Shown here: in pieces, positions 7,385-14,336 of the stretch
Layout: the number at the start of each line of letters is the position of its first letter
Numbering within the stretch: the first letter of the stretch is position 1
DNA from: an uncultured bacterium
GTDB lineage: Bacteria; Bacillota; Clostridia; Lachnospirales; Lachnospiraceae
Assembly: GCA_948467735.1 (NCBI GenBank)
Contig: CAOKFN010000059.1
Coordinates: 1-23,089 of the forward strand
Reading direction: 5' to 3'
Length of the DNA: 23,089 nucleotides
The notes under the pieces: model-generated
What the model was told of the DNA's origin: nothing
Seen by the model: only the letters and a program-made list of their open reading frames with translations
Databases searched by the model: none
Position numbers and translations under genes: made by a program

Positions 7385-8835
7385 AATTCTTACTCTTTTT
7401 CCTCCCGCTTTTTCTGATTCTGTATGGTTTGTCTCCTGATAAAATAAAGAATGCGGTGCTTCTGACAGGAAGTCTTATTTTTTATGCCTTGGGGGACGTG
7501 AAGTCTCTGCCGCTCCTTATGTTATCGGTTCTGATCAATTATTTTTTCGGACTGCATCTGGAACGCAGGGACAGCGTCAGACCAAGGAAGGGGCAGAGGC
7601 CGGAAGTTGAAACGGGACAGAGGAAAAAGAATACAGCCAAAAAGAAAAGTAAAAAAGAAGTTATTTATGAAAATTACATAAGGAACAGAGCGGAAAGAAT
7701 ACGCAGAGTATTATTTATGACAGCGATTCTTTTGAATGTAACGCTTTTGATATGCTTTAAGTACTTTAGAAAAGAAGGACTGCCGCTGGGAATCAGTTTT
7801 TATACATTTCAGATTCTGTCCTATCTTGTGGATGTGTATCGGGGAGAAGAGGAAAAGGAAACATCTTTTGTGAAGTTTGCGTCTTATGTCGTTATGTTTC
7901 CGCAGCTGGTATGCGGCCCGATTATCAATTACGGTCAGGTGCGGGATGCGCTGGGGAGCCGCAGGTACACCATAAGGGGGATTCAGGAGGGGCTGAAGGT
8001 ATTTACTCTGGGACTGGCCGCCAAGGTACTGCTGGCGGATACCATCGGCCTGCTCTGGCAGGATGTGGAGAGCAGAGGCTTTGAAAGCATTTCCACCCAG
8101 CTGGCATGGCTGGCGGCGATTGCTTATTCCCTGATGCTTTATTTTGATTTCTGCGGCTATTCACTGATGGCTGTAGGGCTTGGCAGAATGCTTGGCTTTG
8201 AGCTGCCGATGAATTTTAAAAATCCATATATGGCGGGAACCGTCCGGGAGTTTTACCGCAGATGGCATATTACCTTGGGGAAATGGTTCAGCAGGTACGT
8301 ATATATTCCGCTGGGAGGAAACAGAAGAGGAACCTTCCGGACCGTCTGCAATCTGCTTGTGGTCTGGGTTCTAACCTCTGTCTGGCATGGAAGCACAATC
8401 AATTTTCTGGCGTGGGGACTGATGCTGTGGCTGCTGATTGTTATGGAGAGGGGGCTGGAAGCCATAGGGGTGTTGAAGCATTTGGAAAAGGGCGTCGGAA
8501 AAATCATTTCCCATTTATATTTGTGGGCTGTAATTCCGGTTACTTGGATTTGCTTTGAAATCTCGGATATGGAGCAGCTGCAAATCTATCTGGGGAGAAT
8601 GTTTGGGGTGATCGAGCCTGTCAAGGTCAGCGCGGGCGATTGGCTCAGGATACTGGAATCCTATCGATGGTTTCTGGCGGCCGGCCTGTCTGCCTGTACC
8701 CCTGTGGTGATGAAGCTGTTCCGGCGTTTGAAAGATACTTTGCCGGGGGGCATAATTTTAGCGCTGCTGTTCTGGCTGTGTGTGTACAGGCTGCGGACGG
8801 CGGGCGACAACCCATTCCGGTATCTTCAGTTTTAG
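7366..8835 (+). CDS. MBOAT family O-acyltransferase (AlgI/DltB/PatA-like)
   Basis: A 489-residue polytopic membrane protein with about 10-12 hydrophobic segments. It starts with the typical MVFSSIEFLLFFLPLFLILY. Conserved MBOAT features are present: YPQ-like MFPQLVCGPII, EFYRRWHITLGKWFSRYVYIPLGG with H301, and SVWHGSTINFLAWG with the invariant H341. Such proteins move an acyl (often acetyl) group across the membrane to a polysaccharide, peptidoglycan or teichoic acid carrier. A basic cytoplasmic loop (about residues 64-105, with KKKSKKE) is longer than usual. The only possible full-length start is TTG 7366, since a stop codon lies two codons upstream; GGGAT is a weak SD. The downstream SGNH protein is the likely extracytoplasmic partner. 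Confidence 0.9.
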   Translation: MVFSSIEFLLFFLPLFLILYGLSPDKIKNAVLLTGSLIFYALGDVKSLPLLMLSVLINYFFGLHLERRDSVRPRKGQRPEVETGQRKKNTAKKKSKKEVIYENYIRNRAERIRRVLFMTAILLNVTLLICFKYFRKEGLPLGISFYTFQILSYLVDVYRGEEEKETSFVKFASYVVMFPQLVCGPIINYGQVRDALGSRRYTIRGIQEGLKVFTLGLAAKVLLADTIGLLWQDVESRGFESISTQLAWLAAIAYSLMLYFDFCGYSLMAVGLGRMLGFELPMNFKNPYMAGTVREFYRRWHITLGKWFSRYVYIPLGGNRRGTFRTVCNLLVVWVLTSVWHGSTINFLAWGLMLWLLIVMERGLEAIGVLKHLEKGVGKIISHLYLWAVIPVTWICFEISDMEQLQIYLGRMFGVIEPVKVSAGDWLRILESYRWFLAAGLSACTPVVMKLFRRLKDTLPGGIILALLFWLCVYRLRTAGDNPFRYLQF

Positions 8836-8885
8836 GCGGGAGGCGCCGCGGGACATATCACGCTAAAGCATATTATGAAACTGGA

Positions 8886-8952
8886 GTCAAATACTCCGCC
8901 GTTAACGGCGGGACGTCAAAGTTGAAGAGTCCCAAGGAGCGGAGTATTTGAC
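8886..8952. repeat. Folded intergenic element with nested inverted repeats
   Basis: Arms GTCAAATACTCCGC (8886-8899) and GCGGAGTATTTGAC (8939-8952) are perfect 14-bp inverted repeats. Inside are a perfect 16-bp palindrome CCGCCGTTAACGGCGG (8896-8911), which shares four bases with the left arm, and a third stem GGGAC/GTCCC (8910-8914 with 8929-8933). The outer stem and the palindrome hairpin therefore exclude one another. No T tract follows, so it is not a plain terminator. It could be a structured RNA, a processing site between two cistrons or a dispersed palindromic repeat. Confidence 0.75.
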
Positions 8953-9052
8953 CCTCGTGGGGAAAAAACAGTATTCTTCCGTATGTATCAAATGGATTCA
9001 TCTATATTGCAGATACGGCAGGAAGGATACGGGCTTGAATAGAGGTGTCGAG

Positions 9053-10171
9053 ATGAAGAAGGTAAGTAAATGGACATATTTGTTATTATTTTTGGGAACG
9101 GGAGTGATATATCTGTCCTGTGTGGATCATTGGGAGGTATATACGAAGCCTCTGGCGCAGGCGAAGAATTGGTATCAAAATCTGGAGGTGGAGGAGAAGC
9201 TTCTGGCTTACACAAATAATGTACAGGCTGCGGGGGAGCCGTCTTTTATTGTGGGTAAACAGGAGGGGCAGGATACGTCGCCGGACGCTTCCGGCATAGA
9301 TAATATGGAAACTTCGGACAATCAGGTTCCGGGAAGCGGCAGGGATGAACCAATCTCCATAGGAGACGAGGGAGGGACGGCGGACGAAGGTGAAACAGGG
9401 AAAGAAAATCCTGAGGGAGCGGAAAGCGGCGGTGAAACGCCGCCGGATAGTCCTGACAAACCGGAGGCAGACGAAGGAAGCGGCGATGGTTCCGAGGGGG
9501 AATCGCCGGAAGGAGAAGCGTCAGAAGGGGGAGCGGCGGACGAGAAAGTGCCGGAGGATATGGGCCCCCGTTATATGACTGTGGAGGATGATTATTTTGC
9601 TGACGCGGTGTTCATCGGGGATTCTAGGACAATGGGGCTGTTTGAGTATGGCGATTTGGAAGAAACCGCGGAGTTTTACTGCTCCAGGGGTCTGACCGTT
9701 TTTGAAATGTTCGAGGCAAAACTTGCGTCGGTTCCTGATTCTAAGAAAAAAATATCCGTGGAGGAGGCGCTGCAGCAGAAGTCTTTCTCCAAAATTTATC
9801 TTATGATCGGCATTAATGAGATGGGTGGAAATATGCCGCCTTGGGTGGAAGAATACAAGAATGCGGTGGAGAAACTAAAGGAGCTGCAGCCGGATGCCAT
9901 TATTTATGTACAGGCGATAATTAAGGTGACTGCGAAACGTTCCGCACAGGGAGATTATATTACCAACGAGGGGATTGACCTGAGAAATGAGGCGATTGCT
10001 CAGCTTGCGGATAATGAGAAGGTGTTTTATCTGGATGTGAATCCTCTTATCTGTGACGAGACCGGGGGGATGATACCGGATTACACCACGGACGGGGTGC
10101 ATCTGAAAGCAAAATATATTGAAATCTGGAAAGATTTTTTAAAGACTCATGCGATTTGTCTTGACGAATGA
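9053..10171 (+). CDS. Membrane-anchored SGNH/GDSL hydrolase, probable O-acetylation partner
   Basis: A 372-residue protein. An N-terminal helix (WTYLLLFLGTGVIYLSC, residues 6-22) anchors or exports it. Residues about 60-178 are an acidic Gly/Glu/Ser/Pro linker, and residues about 183-372 form an SGNH domain with S191 (FIGDSRTMG), N255 (GINEMG), and D347/H350 (DGVHL). In this family the Ser-Asp-His triad carries out acetyl transfer or ester hydrolysis. Next to an MBOAT it fits the PatA/PatB or AlgI/AlgX scheme, where MBOAT exports acetyl groups and the SGNH enzyme places them on a wall polymer; the substrate is unknown. The frame is open from 8948, but AGAGGTG at 9041-9047 and the signal-like helix fix the start at 9053. 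Confidence 0.88.
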   Translation: MKKVSKWTYLLLFLGTGVIYLSCVDHWEVYTKPLAQAKNWYQNLEVEEKLLAYTNNVQAAGEPSFIVGKQEGQDTSPDASGIDNMETSDNQVPGSGRDEPISIGDEGGTADEGETGKENPEGAESGGETPPDSPDKPEADEGSGDGSEGESPEGEASEGGAADEKVPEDMGPRYMTVEDDYFADAVFIGDSRTMGLFEYGDLEETAEFYCSRGLTVFEMFEAKLASVPDSKKKISVEEALQQKSFSKIYLMIGINEMGGNMPPWVEEYKNAVEKLKELQPDAIIYVQAIIKVTAKRSAQGDYITNEGIDLRNEAIAQLADNEKVFYLDVNPLICDETGGMIPDYTTDGVHLKAKYIEIWKDFLKTHAICLDE

Positions 10172-10215
10172 CCCGCAGGATATTATGATGATTTCTGGTG
10201 AAATTTTGTCCCCAT

Positions 10216-10257
10216 AACAAGTTCCCGCAGGCGGAACAAGTTCCCGCAAGCGGGAAC
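10216..10257 (+). promoter_or_regulatory. Tandem duplicated hairpins in the uracil permease leader
   Basis: AACAAGTTCCCGCA occurs at 10216-10229 and again at 10235-10248. The second copy forms a perfect 8-bp hairpin GTTCCCGC-AA-GCGGGAAC (10240-10257). The first forms a similar hairpin with one bulge. The second stem ends 6 bases before the AGGAG ribosome site of uraA. It does not resemble a PyrR attenuator. Confidence 0.6.
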
Positions 10258-10275
10258 TGGAATAGGAGAAAAAAG

Positions 10276-11634
10276 ATGAGCGAGAAATCAAAAAATGTTC
10301 TTGGTGAAAACGGCATTTATGATGCCAAGTCTCTTGGGGCGCCCAAAATGCTGGTGCTGGGGCTGCAGCATATGTTTGCCATGTTCGGCGCCACAATTTT
10401 AGTCCCCATGCTGACCGGACTTGACGTGTCCACGACGCTGCTTTTCGCGGGGCTGGGCACCCTGCTGTTCCATTTGTTGACAAAGGGAAAGGTTCCTGCC
10501 TTTCTGGGTTCTTCTTTTGCATTCTTGGGCGGTTACGCCGCTATTGCCCCCATGGCGGGAGGCGCGGGAAATCAGGCGCTGCTTCCCTATGCCTGTTTCG
10601 GCGTGGCCTGTTCCGGACTGTTATATTTAATATTGGCTTTTATGATAAAGATATTCGGCACCGGCAGGGTGATGAAATTTTTTCCGCCCATTGTCACAGG
10701 GCCGATTATTATTGCCATCGGACTGACGCTTTCCCAGTCTGCCATTGATAACTGCGCCTCGGACTGGCTGATTGCGGTGACTGCGATTGCTCTGGTAATC
10801 ATATGTAATATCTGGGGCAGGGGCATGGTGAGGATTGTCCCCATTATCATAGGCGTCATAGGATCATATCTGCTGGCGGCGGTTTTGGGCAGGGTGGATT
10901 TTACGCAGGTCAAAGAGGCCGCGTGGATCGGCTTCCCCGTTCATTGGAATCAGACTGCCTTCTGGGCGCTTTCCGAAGGAGATCTTTCTCTGCTGATAAC
11001 TTCCGTGATTACGATTATGCCCATTGCGCTGGCGACCATTGTGGAGCATATCGGTGATATTTCCGCCATTTCCTCCACCGTGGGGAAAAACTATATCAAG
11101 GATCCGGGCCTGCACCGCACTCTGCTGGGGGACGGACTTGCCACCATTCTGGCTTCTTTGTTCGGGGCGCCTGCCAATACGACCTACGGCGAAAATACGG
11201 GCGTGCTGTCTCTGACGAAGGTATACGACCCTCTGGTCATACGGATTGCGGCCTTGTTCGCGATTCTCTTTTCCTTTTCTCCTAAATTTGCCGCTGTGAT
11301 AGGATGTATGCCTACCGCCGCCTGCGGGGGAGTATCCTTGGTGCTCTACGGTATGATTTCCGCGGTGGGCGTCCGCAATATTGTGGAGACAAAAGTGGAT
11401 TTTGCAAAGAGCCGGAATGTGATTATTGCGGCTTTGATTCTGGTGCTGTCCATCGGAATTAAGTACAGCTCCGCCGGGGCGGTGGGATTTACGGTGGGAA
11501 GCCTTGCTATCAGCTTTTCCGGGCTGGCAGTGGGAGCGCTGGCGGGAATTATTCTGAATGCGGTTCTGCCGGGGAAGGATTATGAATACAATGATGATAA
11601 TCCGGATCAAACGGGCGTGAAACTTGGCTCATAG
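10276..11634 (+). CDS. uraA: Uracil permease (NCS2 family)
   Basis: A 452-residue inner-membrane symporter of the NCS2 (uracil/xanthine) family that imports uracil with protons for pyrimidine salvage. About 12-14 hydrophobic segments are visible. The family blocks are clear: LGLQHMFAMFGATILVPMLTG near the N terminus, FLGSSFAFLGGY, the transport-motif region TIVEHIGDISAIS, and GAPANTTYGENTGVLSLTKVYDP. The combination matches UraA/PyrP rather than xanthine permeases. ATG 10276 is 7 bases after AGGAG; an upstream extension in the same frame would run through the hairpin leader and is rejected. No pyrimidine gene adjoins it and no PyrR site was found. Confidence 0.9.
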   Translation: MSEKSKNVLGENGIYDAKSLGAPKMLVLGLQHMFAMFGATILVPMLTGLDVSTTLLFAGLGTLLFHLLTKGKVPAFLGSSFAFLGGYAAIAPMAGGAGNQALLPYACFGVACSGLLYLILAFMIKIFGTGRVMKFFPPIVTGPIIIAIGLTLSQSAIDNCASDWLIAVTAIALVIICNIWGRGMVRIVPIIIGVIGSYLLAAVLGRVDFTQVKEAAWIGFPVHWNQTAFWALSEGDLSLLITSVITIMPIALATIVEHIGDISAISSTVGKNYIKDPGLHRTLLGDGLATILASLFGAPANTTYGENTGVLSLTKVYDPLVIRIAALFAILFSFSPKFAAVIGCMPTAACGGVSLVLYGMISAVGVRNIVETKVDFAKSRNVIIAALILVLSIGIKYSSAGAVGFTVGSLAISFSGLAVGALAGIILNAVLPGKDYEYNDDNPDQTGVKLGS

Positions 11635-11881
11635 ACCGCACGGGCTGTTGGCGGCATTCGTTCGGCGGGCGTGAAGGCGGCTGCCTTCAGGGGCTTTCAT
11701 TCCACAGAGCGGGGTGTGGGGAAGGAATTTTCAGACATGGCTGAAGCGGGCTTTGGCGCGCTGTGTGCCGAGAACGGCCGACTGTCCGGAAAAGTACGTA
11801 ACGGCACAGGGGGAAGCTTGGAACTTAAAAATCTAAATAGGGAAATTTGCGCCTGCCAGCGGCGGGCATGGAGGTGTAAGG
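11635..11881 (+). other. Intergenic region between uraA and the dipeptidase gene
   Basis: An 82-codon frame begins at 11671, but it has no SD and no recognisable feature, and it runs into the dipeptidase gene; I do not call it. A 7-bp hairpin (GCCTGCC/GGCGGGC with one wobble pair, 11851-11867) lies just before the GGAGGTG ribosome site of the dipeptidase. No promoter or terminator stands out. Confidence 0.4.
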
Positions 11882-13057
11882 ATGAAAGCAGCAGATATGC
11901 ACTGCGATACCATATATGAGCTTCTGCGCCGGAAGGAACAGGGTAAGGAGGCGGCCCTCCGGCAGAATGAGGGACATATTGACCTGCTTAGGATGAAGGA
12001 AGGGCATTATCTGATGCAGAATTTTGCCTTGTTTGTGATGATGGAGAAGGACGGGGATCCTTGGGAGCGCGTGTGCCGCCTGTATCAGTGCTATCGGGAG
12101 GAATTGGAGCGGAATCAGGATATTCTTGCGCCCGTGCTTGCATATGGGGATATTGCAAAAAACGAGGCGGCTGGTAAGCTGTCCGCAATGCTTACCGTGG
12201 AGGAAGGCGGAGTATGCCGGGGCGAGGTGGAAAAGCTTGGGGAATTGTACCGGATGGGCGTTCGGATGATTACTCTCACATGGAATTTTGAAAATGAAAT
12301 CGGCAGTCCGAATTTCCTGCCCGAATTAAAGGGGCAGCTGCAGCAGGCGAGAGACGCTTGGAAAAGTGCTGTGGAGGAAGACGCCCGGCGGGAAGGGAAG
12401 GACTGCGGAGCGCGGCAGGCAGAAGGCTTGACAGAGCGGGAGGGAAAGCATGGAGCGCAGTCGGAGAGAGGCCTGACGGCGGGGGAAGAGAAGCGCCGGA
12501 CTGCCCAGCGTGCATTTGACGCGTATTTTCACACGCCTAATTTGTCAAAGGGGCTTACCGAAAAGGGAAGGGAGATGACAGCTGAGATGGAACGGCTGGG
12601 CATCATCCCCGATGTATCTCACTTATCCGACAAGGGCTTTTATGATGTGCTGGAGGTGACAAAAAAGCCTTTTGTGGCAAGCCATTCCAACGCGAGAGAG
12701 GTCAGTCCCTGCGTCCGGAATCTGACCGACGACATGATACGCAGGCTTTCTGAACGGGGCGGCGTCATGGGATTGAATTTCTGCGCGGATTTTCTGGAGG
12801 AGAAGCCTTTGGGAGAGAAGAATCCCGGCACCATTGCCGCGGTGGTGCGGCATGCGAAACATATCGCAGCCGTGGGCGGAATTGAGGTATTGGGATTGGG
12901 AAGTGATTTTGACGGAATCGATACCCATGAGGAGCTGCCCGGGGCCCAGAGTATGGGGAAGCTCTGGGACGCCCTTCATGACGCGGGGTTTACCGAGGGA
13001 CAGCTGGATAACATATTTTATCGGAATGTGCTGAGGGTCTATCGGGAGACGCTGTAA
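11882..13057 (+). CDS. Membrane-dipeptidase family (M19) zinc dipeptidase with charged insert
   Basis: A 391-residue amidohydrolase-fold enzyme of peptidase family M19, which cleaves dipeptides, often with D-residues, using two zinc ions. Predicted ligands are visible: H7 and D9 (MHCDT), the Glu before GG in VEEGG (E108), H247 (DVSHLS), H268 (ASHSNAR) and D342 (GSDFDG). No signal peptide is seen, so it is probably cytoplasmic. Between the conserved SPNF and GLTEKGREM lies a highly charged stretch (about residues 145-213) much longer than expected, with two similar units (EGLTEREG and RGLTAGEEK). The start is set by GGAGGTG 5 bases upstream. It may serve recycling of wall-derived peptides. Confidence 0.9.
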   Translation: MKAADMHCDTIYELLRRKEQGKEAALRQNEGHIDLLRMKEGHYLMQNFALFVMMEKDGDPWERVCRLYQCYREELERNQDILAPVLAYGDIAKNEAAGKLSAMLTVEEGGVCRGEVEKLGELYRMGVRMITLTWNFENEIGSPNFLPELKGQLQQARDAWKSAVEEDARREGKDCGARQAEGLTEREGKHGAQSERGLTAGEEKRRTAQRAFDAYFHTPNLSKGLTEKGREMTAEMERLGIIPDVSHLSDKGFYDVLEVTKKPFVASHSNAREVSPCVRNLTDDMIRRLSERGGVMGLNFCADFLEEKPLGEKNPGTIAAVVRHAKHIAAVGGIEVLGLGSDFDGIDTHEELPGAQSMGKLWDALHDAGFTEGQLDNIFYRNVLRVYRETL

Positions 13058-13058
13058 A

Positions 13059-13214
13059 TCATATTGGCTGCCGATTAAAAGATTCTATGATATGTTCCTC
13101 TGCGCCAAGCTCCAAAAGCTGTTGTCTGATTTGGACAGGCGTGCCGTTTTGGGCGTACACTCCCCGCCGCACTCTCAGCTCGTTTAGAAAATTGCCAAAA
13201 CGATAGTCTCTCAT
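13059..13214 (-). CDS. Small ORF, XRE-regulator-like N-terminus
   Basis: A 51-codon ORF beginning MRDYRFGNFLNELRVRRG with AAGGAAG 5 bases upstream. The first 18 residues resemble the N-terminal helix of XRE/Cro helix-turn-helix regulators common in Lachnospiraceae, but the DNA-binding helices are absent. The remainder (to IIESFNRQPI) matches nothing I know. It is either a small protein or a truncated regulator remnant. A weak minus-strand promoter (TTTTAT and TATACT, 17 apart, about 13280-13258) lies upstream. Convergent with the dipeptidase gene, whose stop it nearly touches. Confidence 0.4.
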   Translation of the reverse strand: MRDYRFGNFLNELRVRRGVYAQNGTPVQIRQQLLELGAEEHIIESFNRQPI

Positions 13215-13273
13215 AAAATCTTCCTTGCCTGCCGGGAAGCCGTTCCTTTTTCCTGTAGTATACGATATTGATA

Positions 13274-13287
13274 CCTTTTATAAAAGG
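13274..13287. promoter_or_regulatory. 14-bp palindrome, possible operator
   Basis: CCTTTTATAAAAGG is a perfect palindrome 60 bases upstream of the 51-codon ORF and overlaps its candidate -35 region. No regulator can be assigned. Confidence 0.3.
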
Positions 13288-13395
13288 GGCAAAACGTCTG
13301 CTTAAGGTAGAGTTTTGATGGGAAGAACTTCATTTTATAGATAAAAGGAGGCCGACATAGGATGCTTTTGCAAAGAAATGCTATGCCTTAAAATA

Positions 13396-13441
13396 CTCAA
13401 AAAAGTGCAAAGTCCTTGACTAATTCAATAGGCTTTGCACT
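13396..13441 (-). terminator. Intrinsic terminator of the coiled-coil gene
   Basis: Read on the minus strand: AGTGCAAAG-CCT, a 13-base loop, AGG-A-CTTTGCACT, then TTTTTT. The stem is 12 bp with one bulged base, and the T tract follows directly (13403-13398). It lies 30 bases after the 13471-13770 gene. Confidence 0.8.
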
Positions 13442-13470
13442 CTGGTTTGCGCGATGATTGTTATGTTGTT

Positions 13471-13770
13471 TTATTGTATTGTCAGCAGGTTGTTCATTTT
13501 CAGTACTTCAATGACTGTTTCCATTTCGTCCTTTAAGTCGTGAATATCATGTCTTGTGTTTCTTTGGGCCACTGCAATGTCAAGCTGCAGGTCATCCAGT
13601 TTCTTTGCCGTGCGGTCCTGCATAATTTCCAAGATCTCAAGCCTGCCTTCTATCTTGTCAAGCCTGCCTTCCACTTTGTTAAGCCTGCCGTCCATCTTGT
13701 CAAGCCGTCCGTCCATTATGTCAAGCTTGTCAAATAGTTTCTGAAACATTTCTCTGCTTTCACTATCCAT
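13471..13770 (-). CDS. Short coiled-coil protein with heptad repeats
   Basis: A 99-residue protein of unknown function. Residues about 14-50 carry near-perfect heptads of the form LDKxxGR (LDIMDGR, LDKMDGR, LNKVEGR, LDKIEGR, LEILEIM), which predict a parallel coiled coil. The C-terminal part (LQLDIAVAQRNTRHDIHDLK and DEMETVIEVLKMNNLL) resembles the tail of other short hypothetical coiled-coil proteins in Clostridia. No membrane segment or catalytic motif. GGGGAGG lies 10 bases before the ATG. It is flanked by inverted repeats and ends in a strong terminator. Oligomerisation is likely; the partner is unknown. Confidence 0.75.
   Translation of the reverse strand: MDSESREMFQKLFDKLDIMDGRLDKMDGRLNKVEGRLDKIEGRLEILEIMQDRTAKKLDDLQLDIAVAQRNTRHDIHDLKDEMETVIEVLKMNNLLTIQ
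13638..13721 (-). repeat. Four 21-bp in-frame repeats encoding heptads
   Basis: Units start at 13638, 13659, 13680 and 13701, each close to CAAGCCTGCCTTCYAYTTTGT on the plus strand. Each encodes one heptad of the coiled coil, so copy-number change would lengthen or shorten the coil in register. Confidence 0.85.
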
Positions 13771-13843
13771 TTTTCAATACCTCCCCTGTGATAATAATAG
13801 CACATCCAGAGTGTAAAGTCTATTCAATTCTCAAGGTGCTCTA

Positions 13844-13964
13844 CGGATAAGATGGCTGTATTTCAAAGCAGGCAGTTTGAAAGATAAACGTTGCCGGGCG
13901 GCGTTATATGCGCCGCAGGTTCTGATAACCGAATTGTGGCTGACACAAACGAACGGCACCGCGC
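13844..13964. other. Intergenic stretch before the 14034 gene
   Basis: No ORF was supported. A 6-bp hairpin GCGGCG-TTATATG-CGCCGC (13898-13916) is the only structure noted; it lacks a T tract. Confidence 0.35.
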
Positions 13965-13993
13965 TTGACATCGATATGTTTCCGCGCTATGCT
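13965..13993 (+). promoter_or_regulatory. Strong sigma-A promoter
   Basis: TTGACA (13965-13970) and TATGCT (13988-13993) with a 17-base spacer. Transcription would start near 14000, about 34 bases before the 14034 start, and would serve the small gene and the ferritin-like gene. Confidence 0.75.
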
Positions 13994-14033
13994 GTAATTG
14001 AAATGACAAAGCTGTAAGAAAGCGGGGCTTTTT

Positions 14034-14273
14034 ATGCGTAAAATGGAATTCAAAATGGAACGTCCGGGGCTTGTGGAACCGGGGCAGAAGATTACGGTTA
14101 CGGAGGGGGAGCTTCCCAGCAATTATTATTATATTATAGACCCGGCTGTTGCCATGTCGGCCAATATCCCCTTCAGAAACAGGCTGATAAGCCGTGAGGG
14201 TGTGGTTAAGGATGTGGTGGAAAATGCCAGAGGCTTCTATGTGACGGCAGAATTTGACGAGCCGGAGGTATAA
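14034..14273 (+). CDS. Hypothetical 79-residue protein
   Basis: A small soluble protein I do not recognise. It is mostly predicted beta strand, with VEPGQKITVTEGELPSNYYYI in the first half and REGVVKDVVENARGFYVTAEF in the second, and an acidic C terminus. No Cys residues or membrane segment. The ATG at 14034 has only a weak SD (GCGGGG); a second in-frame ATG lies at 14043. It follows a near-consensus promoter and precedes the ferritin-like gene by 63 bases, suggesting joint expression. Confidence 0.65.
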   Translation: MRKMEFKMERPGLVEPGQKITVTEGELPSNYYYIIDPAVAMSANIPFRNRLISREGVVKDVVENARGFYVTAEFDEPEV

Positions 14274-14336
14274 GTTCCGGTCACAGGATCGCGGCGGCGG
14301 AATATACTATACCAAAATGATTCAGAAGGTTTCAGA

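Larger units (their letters stand above)
13404..13842. repeat. Imperfect inverted repeats bracketing the coiled-coil gene
   Basis: The minus strand of 13445-13415 begins CCAGAGTGCAAAGCCTATT; the plus strand of 13806-13835 begins CCAGAGTGTAAAGTCTATT. Over about 31 bases they agree at roughly 26 positions with one gap. The left copy is part of the gene's terminator; the right copy lies at its promoter side. They could be ends of a small mobile or invertible cassette, or a duplicated terminator. No recombinase gene is present. Confidence 0.55.

Noticed and set aside
8886..8952. Retron msr/msd or attC site
   Set aside because: No reverse transcriptase or integrase gene is near, and the arms show no attC core sites.
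10172..10275. PyrR-type attenuator before uraA
   Set aside because: Neither the PyrR binding-loop consensus nor a terminator with a T tract is present.
10864..11610. A 248-codon minus-strand frame inside uraA
   Set aside because: Antisense shadow with biased composition (His/Arg/Gln-rich) and no ribosome site.
11671..11919. An 82-codon frame between uraA and the dipeptidase gene
   Set aside because: No SD and no recognisable feature, and it overlaps the dipeptidase start.
13346..13392. AAAGGAGG followed by ATG at 13363 and a 9-codon ORF
   Set aside because: The SD is strong but the ORF is too short to support a gene; it may be a remnant.
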